A DNA stretch of 32,386 bases from Acidimicrobiia bacterium (GCA_013003395.1 JABDJC010000091.1:1-32386); one strand, 5' to 3'; shown: positions 7,224 to 14,593, counted from the first letter of the stretch. The notes: generated by a model not told the origin, from the letters alone. A program made the numbers and translations.

Positions 7224-9284
7224 TCACTCCTCCGTTGAAGCAGTGAGGTGCTTGACCACCTGCGGCGGAGCAGGCTCGTAGTGCGCATGCTCGGCGACGA
7301 AGGTGCCCCGACCCCCGGTCAGCGATCGTAAGTCGTTCGCATACCGCATGATTTCGGAAGTTGGCACGAGCGCCGTGATGGTCTGGGCGTCGCCAAGTGC
7401 CGCCTGAGTTCCCTCGATACGGCCTCGGCGCTGGTTGATGTCACCCATGATGTCGCCCTGGTAGGCACTCGGAACGGTCACGTACATGCGCGAGATCGGT
7501 TCGAGGAGGCTCGTCCCGACCTGAGCGATGGCTTCACGGAAGCCGGCGCGCGCCGCCATCTGAAACGACATCTCCGATGAGTCGACGGAGTGATACTTCC
7601 CATCGACGACGCTCACCCGCATGTCGACCACCGGGTAGCCGAACTTGCCCCCGTACGACATGGCTTCCTGAAGTCCCTTGTCCACTGCGGGTATGAACTG
7701 GCGTGGAATCGATCCACCTTTGATCTTGTCAACGAACTCGTAGCCGGTGCCTCCGGGCAGCGGTTCGAATTCGAGCATGGCCACGCCGAACTGGCCGTGG
7801 CCGCCTGACTGCTTCTTGTGCTTGCCCTCGACGTTCACGGCACGGGTCAACGTTTCGCGGTAGGGGACCTTCACGTCGTCTGTCTTGACTTCCAGATTGA
7901 ATTTGCGGGCGATCTTTTCGAGAGTGACCGCTAGATGCACCTCGCCCATTCCTTTGAGCAAGGTTTGCTTCGTCTCGTCACTTCGCTCCAGAACGAGGGC
8001 AGGGTCCTCGTCGAGAATTCGTGACAGCGCGTCTCCGAGCTTGCTCTCGTCTGATTGATTCTCGACGTAGATGGCAGTCGCCAACGACGGTTCGGGGATG
8101 GGGCGTTTCGTCACCGACACCGGCTTGTCTTTGGGGGCGAGCGTGTCGCCGGTCATGGTCGTGGTGAGTTTCGCCACTGCGCCGATGTCTCCAGCGGGTA
8201 TCGACGGCAGGCTTTCTTGTTCTTTTCCGCGCATCGTCATGATGCCCGACAGACGACCGTCGCTGCCGGCCCGGTGGTTGTAGAGGTGGTCGTCTGGTGT
8301 GAGCGTCCCGGACAACACCTTGAACAACGAGATCCGACCGACGTATGGGTCAGCGATCGTCTTGAACACGAACGCGAGGGGATCGCTCTGCGGGTCGGCC
8401 TCGATCGCCACAGCCTGGTCTCCGGCCTTGATTTCGGCAGCTTCGCGATCCCTCGGTGACGGGCCGATTTCACAGATGAAATCGGCCAGCCGATCGACAC
8501 CAATCGGGACGGTTGCGGATCCGCAGGTGACGGGAAAGACTTTCGCGGCGGCGATTCCTTTGGCCATCGTCCGTTCGAGCACCTCGGGACTCGGTACGTC
8601 GCCGTCGAGATACGCCGCGAGGAGGTCGTCGTCGGCAACGACGATGCCTTCGACGAGGGCGTCGTGAACCTCGTGCTCCTGTTCTTCCATCTCGGTGGGG
8701 ATGGGGCCTTCGCTCGCCGAGCCCGAGTCGTACAGATACGCCTTGTCTGTGAAGAGGTCGGCCACGCCGTGGAAGGATGCGCCGGAACCGATGGGTAGTT
8801 CGATAGGCGCGATTCCTGCACCAAATTTGGACCTGAGCTCCTCCAGCGTCCGGTCGAACGACGCCCGATCCGAGTCGAGCTTGTTGATGAACAACATGCG
8901 CGGAAGGTTCAGCTCTTCAGCCATTCGCCAATGGACTTCGGTCTGAGGTTCGACTCCATCGACCGCACTGACCACGAATACGGCAAGGTCGGCGACCCAG
9001 AGGGCGGCGCGCACTTCACCGATGAAGTCGGCATACCCGGGCGCGTCGATCAGGTTGATCTTGAACCCCTTCCAGACGAAAGGAGCCAGCGCCATCGAGA
9101 TGGACATCGTGCGCTTGTGTTCCTCTGGTTCGAAGTCCGTGACCGTGTTGCCGTCCTCGACTCGACCCAGCCTGGTCGTGAGACCGGCGCGGAACAGGAG
9201 CGCCTCTGCGAGCGTCGTCTTGCCAACAGCGTTGTGTCCAAGCAGCACGACGTTGCGGATCTTGTTTGGCGCGAAACTCTCCAC
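7224..9284 (-). CDS. Elongation factor G-like translational GTPase (EF-G2/FusA2 type)
   Basis: A 686-residue relative of translocase EF-G. GTPase motifs: P-loop GHNAVGKTT (16-24), DAPGY (80-84), NKLD (134-137) and GSA of the G5 loop (VTCGSATVP). Domains II to V follow, including GEVHLAVTLEKI of domain III, YRETLTRAV and SGGHGQFG of domain IV, and the domain V strands LEPISRMYVTVPSAYQGDIMGDINQRRGRI. The switch I region reads EEHKRTMSISM instead of the RGITI of true EF-G, as in the actinobacterial second EF-G-like proteins, whose role is unclear. The track start at 9323 lacks a site; GTG 9284 has GGGAGG eight bases upstream and gives MESFAPNKIRNVVLLGHNAVG. The housekeeping fusA is probably elsewhere. 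Confidence 0.9.
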   Translation of the reverse strand: MESFAPNKIRNVVLLGHNAVGKTTLAEALLFRAGLTTRLGRVEDGNTVTDFEPEEHKRTMSISMALAPFVWKGFKINLIDAPGYADFIGEVRAALWVADLAVFVVSAVDGVEPQTEVHWRMAEELNLPRMLFINKLDSDRASFDRTLEELRSKFGAGIAPIELPIGSGASFHGVADLFTDKAYLYDSGSASEGPIPTEMEEQEHEVHDALVEGIVVADDDLLAAYLDGDVPSPEVLERTMAKGIAAAKVFPVTCGSATVPIGVDRLADFICEIGPSPRDREAAEIKAGDQAVAIEADPQSDPLAFVFKTIADPYVGRISLFKVLSGTLTPDDHLYNHRAGSDGRLSGIMTMRGKEQESLPSIPAGDIGAVAKLTTTMTGDTLAPKDKPVSVTKRPIPEPSLATAIYVENQSDESKLGDALSRILDEDPALVLERSDETKQTLLKGMGEVHLAVTLEKIARKFNLEVKTDDVKVPYRETLTRAVNVEGKHKKQSGGHGQFGVAMLEFEPLPGGTGYEFVDKIKGGSIPRQFIPAVDKGLQEAMSYGGKFGYPVVDMRVSVVDGKYHSVDSSEMSFQMAARAGFREAIAQVGTSLLEPISRMYVTVPSAYQGDIMGDINQRRGRIEGTQAALGDAQTITALVPTSEIMRYANDLRSLTGGRGTFVAEHAHYEPAPPQVVKHLTASTEE

Positions 9285-9431
9285 GGCCTTGGCCTCCCTC
9301 AATTCGCTCGGGCAAGTGCGCACAGGCTAACGAAATCCTGCTCCCGGCTCCCGGTGCTTGTCCCGCGAGTTCGGAAACGGTGCCAAACCTTTACGCTGGG
9401 AGCCGAATCGTCACCCAGCGGAAGGTTCCTG

Positions 9432-9986
9432 TTGAAGATCGACAACGAGTTCGAGGTTGCCCGGCCGCCTGACGTGGTGTGGGCGTTCTTTCAAGATGTG
9501 CCAGGAGTGGCGAGCTGTCTTCCAGGCGCTGAGTTGACGGAAGACCGGGGAGATGGCACGTATGCCGGCATCGTGTCCGTGAAGCTCGGACCGATGAACG
9601 CGACGTTCGAAGGTCAGGCCAGTCTGACGCCAGACGAGTCGACCCACTCCGCACACCTGGAGGGCAAGGGCGCCGACCGCAAAGGTGGAAGTCGCGGGTC
9701 GGTGAAGGTCGACTATCGGCTTGTGGCGACCGATTCTGGCGGCACCACCGTCATCGTCGAAGCCGATGTCTCGCTGGCGGGTCCGGCTGCCCAGTTCGGG
9801 AGAACGGGCATCATCAATGAGATGTCGAACCGGCTCGTATCCGATTTCGTTGCCTGTCTCGAGGCAAAGCTAGAAGCTGAGACACCCGAGCAAGCTGCGG
9901 AGATCGAGGCAGGCGAGGTCAACGGATTCAAATTGCTGCTCGCGAGTTTGGTTGCCTGGCTCAAGAAGATTCTGAGGAGATCATGA
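9432..9986 (+). CDS. coxG: CoxG-like SRPBCC family protein
   Basis: A 184-residue protein of the CO dehydrogenase subunit G (CoxG) family, a START/Bet v1-like fold that in the known cox system helps recruit the dehydrogenase to the membrane. The pattern is typical: FEVARPPDVVWAFFQDVPGVASCLPGAE at the N-terminus, then GTYAGIVSVKLGPMNATFEG and a strand ending in AGPAAQFGRTGIINEMSNRLVSDFVACLEAKL. A C-terminal hydrophobic helix (FKLLLASLVAWLKKIL) could be a membrane anchor. The track ORF starts far upstream in antisense sequence. TTG 9432 with GGAAGG six bases upstream gives MKIDNEFEVARPP. Its TGA overlaps the next ATG (9983). It lies about 5 kb from the coxSLM operon, not inside it. Confidence 0.88.
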   Translation: MKIDNEFEVARPPDVVWAFFQDVPGVASCLPGAELTEDRGDGTYAGIVSVKLGPMNATFEGQASLTPDESTHSAHLEGKGADRKGGSRGSVKVDYRLVATDSGGTTVIVEADVSLAGPAAQFGRTGIINEMSNRLVSDFVACLEAKLEAETPEQAAEIEAGEVNGFKLLLASLVAWLKKILRRS

Positions 9987-10390
9987 CGATCGAAGATGCG
10001 CCAGATCCGCGGCCGCGACTTTGGGACCGGCTGTCCGGAAAGATCGGCGTCATCTTGACCGGCGCCGTAACGTTTTCGCTCTTGATCACGCCGGTGTCGA
10101 CCCAAGGCACCGACACCGTCGACGGCGTGTCAACCACGGAGACGATGTCACTCATCCAGTCTGAGGGATGGGGGATTGCCGTGGTGTTGATGGTTCCGTT
10201 GCTGCTGGCCCTGGTCGCAGCTTTCGGGCGGGGCTTCATCGCCGCGACTGGCCTGGTCATGCTGGCGGTGCTCGTGATTCTGGCTCTGCCGACGATCGGT
10301 CTGTTCTACATTCCTGGTTTGATCGCTCTGGGAATTGCGTTCTTCAGAAGCCGACGAAGCGCTCGAGACGCCGGAGCCGCCGCGCTGTGA
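9983..10390 (+). CDS. Small three-helix membrane protein coupled to coxG
   Basis: A 135-residue protein with three hydrophobic segments: about 22-37 (IGVILTGAVTFSLLIT), 65-83 (GIAVVLMVPLLLALVAAFG) and 85-119 (a long apolar run, FIAATGLVMLAVLVILALP and more). Between the first and second is a Thr/Ser-rich loop (TQGTDTVDGVSTTETM). The tail is basic (RSRRSARD), probably cytoplasmic. I do not recognise the family. The start ATG overlaps the stop of coxG (ATGA), so the two are co-translated. A membrane partner for the CoxG-like protein is a reasonable inference, not shown by the sequence. Confidence 0.75.
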   Translation: MTIEDAPDPRPRLWDRLSGKIGVILTGAVTFSLLITPVSTQGTDTVDGVSTTETMSLIQSEGWGIAVVLMVPLLLALVAAFGRGFIAATGLVMLAVLVILALPTIGLFYIPGLIALGIAFFRSRRSARDAGAAAL

Positions 10391-10456
10391 CGGCGCCGAC
10401 ACGCCGGCCGACTGCATCCCAATAATTCCGATCGGGCGCACCCACGCGAACAGGTA

Positions 10457-11653
10457 CTAGGGATGTTTCTGCTTTATCGCGCCAGTACCGTCTGTGACGG
10501 TCGGCTCGCTGACTCGTCTGTCCCACTGTCCGAAGATCAGCGCAGTGGTCGCGGCGATGACTGCCAACGTGAAGTACGACGTCCGATACCCGAAGCGTTC
10601 GATCAAATACCCGACCAGCGGCCCACCGATGATGATCCCGAGCGGGAAGATTGCGGAGAAGATCCCGAGACCGGCGCCACGGTTTCGATCGGGTGAGCGG
10701 GAAACCGTCAGCGAGTTGAGGATCGGGAATACGAATCCGTGACCGGCACCGGCGAAGACCCCGGCCAGCACGACTCCAGCGTCAGTTGTGGCCGCGCCCA
10801 GGAGTGCCGTTCCGACAGCCAAGGTCAGCAGCGCGGCTGCCAGCATTCGAGACTCTCCCAGCTGCGCCGGGAGACGCCGACCGGTGACACGTAACAGGAT
10901 CGCGGTCCCGCTGTACGCGCTGAAGAACATGCCGACACTCCCGATGCCCACGTCGTCGACGAAGGTGCGAACGAACACGAAGAATCCAACGAGGACTATC
11001 GAGAACATGAGGGTTGTGGCCCATATCGGACGAAGGCGACGCGACCGGAGAAGGTCGAACGCCCCGCGGGGGTCCGGTGCCTCTGAGGTGGGTCGTTGGT
11101 CTCGAAGTGGCAGAGCCGTGATCAAGCCCACTCCGGCAATACCGGAGGCAATGATCCACAGACCAGAAAAGCCGTACCTGCTCAGAACAAAGTCGCCGAT
11201 CAGACCGCCGATGGCGATGGACGACTGACCGGCCACGCCGAAGATCGAGATTCCTTCGGTCCGACGTCCGACAGGAATCACATCGGCTGCGTGAACCAGC
11301 ATCGTGGTCATCAGGAGCGCCTCCGCGACGGTGTGAAGAACCGTGACGAGTACCACGAGTGGTCCGATGGTCGACAGCGTCAGGTGCAACGCGACGGAGG
11401 CGATGTTCACGACATGACCAGCCAGGATCAACGGTCGGCGCCCGAAGCGGTCGATGGCGACGGCGAGTCCGAGGCGGAGGAATACTGCGCCTATCGACGC
11501 AAATCCGAGCAAGGCGCCGATGGTCAGCTCGCTGGCTCCGAGGTCTCTCAAGAAGCCAGAGAGATGCAAGAACACGGCGAAGCTGACGCCTTGGAAAAAG
11601 AATGAAGCGAAGGTGAACGCGAACTGCGGCGTGAAGAGCCGGTTGTCGTGCAT
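10457..11653 (-). CDS. Major facilitator superfamily transporter
   Basis: A 398-residue permease with about 12 predicted membrane helices, the usual MFS size. The motif-A-like loop between helices 2 and 3 reads RLGLAVAIDRFGRRPLILAG (a G-x-x-x-D-R-x-G-R-R pattern). A central cytoplasmic loop (LPLRDQRPTSEAPDPRGAF, about 180-200) separates the two six-helix halves, and the second half contains GAGHGFVFPILNSLTVSRSPDRNRGAGLGIF, common in MFS exporters. The substrate cannot be assigned. It is divergent from the metallo-beta-lactamase/Rieske gene (117-bp shared upstream region) and converges on the coxG pair. The start is ATG 11653. Confidence 0.88.
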   Translation of the reverse strand: MHDNRLFTPQFAFTFASFFFQGVSFAVFLHLSGFLRDLGASELTIGALLGFASIGAVFLRLGLAVAIDRFGRRPLILAGHVVNIASVALHLTLSTIGPLVVLVTVLHTVAEALLMTTMLVHAADVIPVGRRTEGISIFGVAGQSSIAIGGLIGDFVLSRYGFSGLWIIASGIAGVGLITALPLRDQRPTSEAPDPRGAFDLLRSRRLRPIWATTLMFSIVLVGFFVFVRTFVDDVGIGSVGMFFSAYSGTAILLRVTGRRLPAQLGESRMLAAALLTLAVGTALLGAATTDAGVVLAGVFAGAGHGFVFPILNSLTVSRSPDRNRGAGLGIFSAIFPLGIIIGGPLVGYLIERFGYRTSYFTLAVIAATTALIFGQWDRRVSEPTVTDGTGAIKQKHP

Positions 11654-11770
11654 CAGCGCAGGCTATACCGGCCGCGTCGAGCTCGAATCACCCGTCGGTG
11701 GATAGGTGCCGGGAGTGGAGTCGAGTACCGAAACTAGGATCGTCACGGCTTCGACCCTTGAGGAACAGAA

Positions 11771-13324
11771 ATGCGTATCAGTTCTATCGGACATGCCGGG
11801 TTCGAGATTCGTTCTGGTAGCGCGACAATTCTCGTCGACCCATGGTTTTCGCCCGAGGGAGCGTTTCTCGGATCCTGGTTCCCGTACCCGAACAACGAGC
11901 ATCTGCTCGAGCGTGACATCTTTTCGCCGGACGCAATTGTCATCTCTCATGAGCACCTCGACCACGTCGATCCATGGTTCCTTGCTCGGGTGCCGCGCAA
12001 CGTACCGGTGTTCATACCGAAATACCCCTCTCAGGCACTGCCCACCAAGATCCTGAGCGGTGGCGAGCGCAGGATCACGGAGGTCGAGGAGTGGGTCGAG
12101 ACCGAGGTGGCGCCTGGCTTACGGGTCTTCTTCATATCGGAAGAGTCTCCGATGAACCATGACTCTGCGATGGTCATCAGGACCGATGAGAAGGTGCTGC
12201 TGAACCTCAACGACGCCCGCCTGACACCCAGCCAGATAAGAAATGTGAAGGCCAATGTCGGCGGAAACATCGATGCTTTGAGCATCCAGGGCGCCGGTGC
12301 TTCTTGGTTCCCCGTCTGCTACGACTACGACGACGCACGGCGACGGGAACTGTCGGTTGCCAAGCGCAAGGCCAAACTCACCTACGTGGCCACGGTTCAC
12401 GAGATCGCCGAACCAGTGATGACCCTGCCGTTCGCGGGACCTCCCGCGTTTCTCGATGACGCGCTTCGGCATGTGAACGTCGAGATGGGACCGGAAGGCA
12501 TCTTTCCCGACCAGGAACAAGTGGCCGAATGGATGGCACAGCAGGGGATAGCGGACACTGCGGTGCTCTTGCCGGGCGATGTCTGGGACACCACTTCCGG
12601 CTCCATCGAGCGCGATCCGCACTGGGCTGACTTTCGCTTCGACCATCGCGAGCTGTACATCGCCGGCTACGCCGAGCGCCGCAAAGCGGACCTCGCCCGG
12701 TTACATGCGAGATATCCGACACCGGACCGAGACCTGTGGGAGGAGTTCAACGCCTATTTCGATCGAGTCCTGGCGATGAGCCCGTACTTCAACGAGAACA
12801 TCGACATGAAGGTGGGATTCGAACTGAAGGGTCCTGGCGGCGGCGATTGGTCCGTGGACTTCAGGCCGGGCCACGAAGGGATCACCCGGGGAACTCAGGG
12901 ATGTCACTACGTGTACACATTCGAATCTCGATGGCTGCCTCCGATTCTCGACGGATCGATCCCGTGGGAGGACTTCTTCCTGTCCCTGCGATTCACGGCG
13001 CGGCGAGATCCGGATCACTACAACGATCACCTTCTCGGGTTGCTGAAGTTTGCCTGGCCTGATGCGCTGGACGCCGTCGAGGAGTACGAGACGAGGGAGC
13101 GGGACCACGAAACGATCGACGTGCATGTCGACGGCAAGACGTATCGAATTCAACGGTTCTGTCCGCACGCCAACCAGGACCTCGCCGAAACGGGCGTGCT
13201 CTTGGAAGGTGGGATCCTCCAATGCCTCGGACATCATTACGAGTTCGATCTCGCCACCGGCGAATGCATCAACGGTAGGAGTCGCCCGCTCGAGTCCACC
13301 TTGATCGAAGGCCCCACCAGCTGA
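11771..13324 (+). CDS. Metallo-beta-lactamase/Rieske two-domain protein, CMP-Neu5Ac hydroxylase-like with reversed domain order
   Basis: A 517-residue protein. The N-terminal metallo-beta-lactamase domain (about 1-290) begins GHAGFEIRSGSATILVDPW and has a complete metal motif in SHEHLDHVD (H60, H62, D64, H65) and NLNDAR near 145. A middle region (about 290-440) carries LSLRFTARRDPDHYNDHL. The C-terminal Rieske [2Fe-2S] domain (about 445-510) has C464-P-H466 and C485-L-G-H488, the full ligand set. Several blocks resemble CMP-N-acetylneuraminate hydroxylase (GGxxSGFP-like GAGASWFP, a KRKAKL stretch before LPFAGPPAFL, RDPDHY), but CMAH has its Rieske domain at the N-terminus. An oxygenase-type role is inferred; the substrate is unknown. 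The start has AGGA six bases upstream. Confidence 0.85.
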   Translation: MRISSIGHAGFEIRSGSATILVDPWFSPEGAFLGSWFPYPNNEHLLERDIFSPDAIVISHEHLDHVDPWFLARVPRNVPVFIPKYPSQALPTKILSGGERRITEVEEWVETEVAPGLRVFFISEESPMNHDSAMVIRTDEKVLLNLNDARLTPSQIRNVKANVGGNIDALSIQGAGASWFPVCYDYDDARRRELSVAKRKAKLTYVATVHEIAEPVMTLPFAGPPAFLDDALRHVNVEMGPEGIFPDQEQVAEWMAQQGIADTAVLLPGDVWDTTSGSIERDPHWADFRFDHRELYIAGYAERRKADLARLHARYPTPDRDLWEEFNAYFDRVLAMSPYFNENIDMKVGFELKGPGGGDWSVDFRPGHEGITRGTQGCHYVYTFESRWLPPILDGSIPWEDFFLSLRFTARRDPDHYNDHLLGLLKFAWPDALDAVEEYETRERDHETIDVHVDGKTYRIQRFCPHANQDLAETGVLLEGGILQCLGHHYEFDLATGECINGRSRPLESTLIEGPTS

Positions 13325-13386
13325 CCCTCGCCGACTGCGTCGATGAGAGCGCTCCTCGTTCTGTGATGCGGTGTCGCTAGGGTCAG
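13321..13386. repeat. Inverted repeat upstream of the OsmC-like gene
   Basis: CTGACCCT (13321-13328) and AGGGTCAG (13379-13386) are perfect 8-bp inverted arms 50 bases apart. They sit between the stop of the Rieske gene and the OsmC ribosome binding site. The role could be a weak terminator or regulator binding; the arms are short enough for chance. Confidence 0.3.
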
Positions 13387-13405
13387 CCACTCACAGGAGG
13401 TGGCC

Positions 13406-13873
13406 ATGTCGGACGTGAAGTACACCGCAAACGTCAAAGTCGAACGGTTGCGAGGGCCGATGCGAAAAGCCTGGCTACCGGCTCGAGATGAGCACATCAC
13501 CTTCGGCGTACACAGCGACATCGCCGAGCATTACAACGTTGCTCCGGACGACTTCCCACCGGATGCCACCACCCTCGACTATGTGATCGCAGCTGCCGCC
13601 GGTTGACTGACGGGAACCTTCGGGGGCGCGCTGGAAGCGCGCGGCATCAATGCAAGCGACGGAAATCTCGTCTCGGACACCGTCGGCGAAGTCGAGCTCG
13701 ATGGCAAGGTGCTGGTCATCAAACGCATCAAGACGACCTACACGTTGGCGGGCGTCGCGGTCGATGACAGAGAAACGGTTGCGCGAGTGCTCGAGTTCCA
13801 CGCCGATTTCTGTCCTGTCGCTCGCAGCATCGGCGGGTGCATCGACATCACCACCGAAGTCGAGTACGTCTGA
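13406..13873 (+). CDS. OsmC-family peroxiredoxin-like protein, putative selenoprotein (in-frame TGA read as Sec67)
   Basis: A 155-residue OsmC/Ohr-like thiol peroxidase if the TGA at 13604-13606 is read through. The track stops at this TGA, but the same frame continues without a break as LTGTFGGALEARGI to EVEYV and ends at TGA 13871-13873. In OsmC proteins the peroxidatic cysteine sits at the start of the central helix after an Ala-rich strand end (AA-x-x-C); here IAAAAG-TGA-LTGTF puts TGA exactly at that cysteine. The second redox cysteine is present as C136 in HADFCPVARSIGG. The ATG at 13406 has a perfect AGGAGG (13395-13400), so the track start at 13400 lies on the Shine-Dalgarno. A SECIS-like hairpin follows the TGA. 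The alternative is a nonsense mutation or sequencing error at a Cys codon (TGC to TGA). No selA, selB or tRNA-Sec is in the window. Confidence 0.8.
13604..13606 (+). other. In-frame TGA, putative selenocysteine codon
   Basis: This single TGA interrupts an otherwise intact OsmC reading frame precisely at the catalytic cysteine position. Upstream residues are IAAAAG, downstream LTGTFGGALEARG. Both halves keep family features, and no frameshift is needed to join them. Confidence 0.78.
13626..13642 (+). promoter_or_regulatory. Putative bacterial SECIS hairpin downstream of the OsmC TGA
   Basis: GCGCGC (13626-13631) pairs perfectly with GCGCGC (13637-13642) around the loop TGGAA; a seventh U-A pair is possible, leaving a GGA loop. 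The apical loop starts 25 bases after the TGA. Bacterial SECIS elements lie within the coding region just after UGA, with an apical loop roughly 16-37 bases away and a G among its first loop bases. Both conditions hold. Because GC-rich DNA makes chance hairpins common, this alone would be weak; its position gives it weight. Confidence 0.6.
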
Positions 13874-13881
13874 ACTCGACT
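13858..13881. terminator. Terminator-like hairpin between the convergent OsmC and YgjV-like genes
   Basis: AGTCGAGT (13858-13865) and ACTCGACT (13874-13881) form an 8-bp stem around an 8-base loop. The hairpin overlaps the downstream stop of the OsmC frame (13871-13873) and the stop of the opposite gene, so it could serve both. There is no clear T-run. Its place at the downstream stop, not at the in-frame TGA, fits the gene ending at 13873. Confidence 0.45.
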
Positions 13882-14509
13882 AACGGACGGCGACGAGGTT
13901 CTTGACGTAGACATCGCCAGAGCGGACGAAACCCATCTTCTCGAGATACGCCACGTGCTCACGAGCACCCGGATTGCTCCACGCCTTGTCGCAGCGGCTG
14001 TCGGCGAACAGGCCGGAGGAATCGGAGAACAGGAATCTCCCGATCTGGAAATCGCGATACTGCGGTATGGCGAAGTCGAGCAGCACCTCGACTGATTCGT
14101 CCTCGCACTTTCGCCCGATGAACAGGCCGGCGGGGATGGTGTCTCGCAGCACGAACGACGCAACCCAGTCTTCGGCGGGCGTGGGATCGAATTCGGGCTG
14201 ATACCGCTCGATCTCGTCCCGATGGAAATCGAGGAAGTACGCCAGGTATTTCGAGTCGTGGCTCACTGCCAGCAGCTGAAAGAACTCCTTGTTGGGAGAT
14301 CGCAGCGACCACAGGAAGTAGACGTGGATACCGGTGATGATGATGTTGACGAGCGCGATCGGTACCGCACCGATGAGAAACCCATAGGTGGTGAACGTGA
14401 TCGAGCCTGCCAGGCCGAACAGCCTGAGCTTGATGAGAGACGTGCGGGTGATCGACAGGACGATCAGACCGGACGCGATGTACCCCACGACTTCGAACCA
14501 CGTGTTCAT
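13880..14509 (-). CDS. YgjV-like membrane protein with C-terminal acetyltransferase-like domain
   Basis: A 209-residue fusion. Residues 1-70 hold three hydrophobic helices (FEVVGYIASGLIVLSI; RLFGLAGSITFTTYGFLIG; IALVNIIITGIHVYFLW) in the arrangement of the YgjV/Imp-YgjV family. Residues about 80-209 are soluble: FRDEIERYQPEF is replaced here by HRDEIERYQPEF, followed by AGLFIGRKC, LLDFAIPQYRDFQIGRFLF and HVAYLEKMGFV. The latter two resemble the acetyl-CoA loop (x-P-x-Y-R-D-x-x-x-G-x-x-L) and the C-terminal YxKxGF of GNAT enzymes. Whether the second domain is active is unclear, since the central loop lacks the usual basic Q/R-x-x-G-x-G/A form. It is convergent with the OsmC gene with a 6-bp gap. 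Confidence 0.75.
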   Translation of the reverse strand: MNTWFEVVGYIASGLIVLSITRTSLIKLRLFGLAGSITFTTYGFLIGAVPIALVNIIITGIHVYFLWSLRSPNKEFFQLLAVSHDSKYLAYFLDFHRDEIERYQPEFDPTPAEDWVASFVLRDTIPAGLFIGRKCEDESVEVLLDFAIPQYRDFQIGRFLFSDSSGLFADSRCDKAWSNPGAREHVAYLEKMGFVRSGDVYVKNLVAVR

Positions 14510-14560
14510 GGCGCAAGCGTAGGCCTACCTCTTGAACGCCGGCACTGCGTCGCAAGATCT

Positions 14561-14593
14561 GGTCGGGTTCCCGCCACATGCGAGAACCCGACC
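14561..14593. terminator. Hairpin downstream of coxM, probable terminator of the coxSLM operon
   Basis: GGTCGGGTTC (14561-14570) and GAACCCGACC (14584-14593) form a perfect 10-bp GC-rich stem with a 13-base loop. It lies 15 bases beyond the coxM stop (14608, minus strand) in the gap before the YgjV-like gene. No T-run follows on either strand, which is common for high-GC actinobacterial terminators. Confidence 0.55.

Noticed and set aside
8931-9431. N-terminal extension of the CoxG ORF as given in the track
   Set aside because: This part is antisense to the EF-G-like gene and has no domain; TTG 9432 has a good ribosome binding site and matches the family start.
10391-10456. Possible terminator in the gap between the convergent membrane protein and MFS genes
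   Set aside because: GC-rich but I could not find a clean stem of more than a few pairs.
13400-13606. A 68-residue stand-alone ORF ending at the first TGA
   Set aside because: Its GTG lies on the AGGAGG ribosome binding site of the real ATG (13406), and half an OsmC fold without its second cysteine would not be functional.
13650-13883. Plus-strand ORF of 77 residues in another frame, and the minus-strand ORF 13475-13801
   Set aside because: Both overlap the OsmC read-through frame, which carries clear family motifs; these translate to low-complexity Arg/Ser/Thr-rich sequence.
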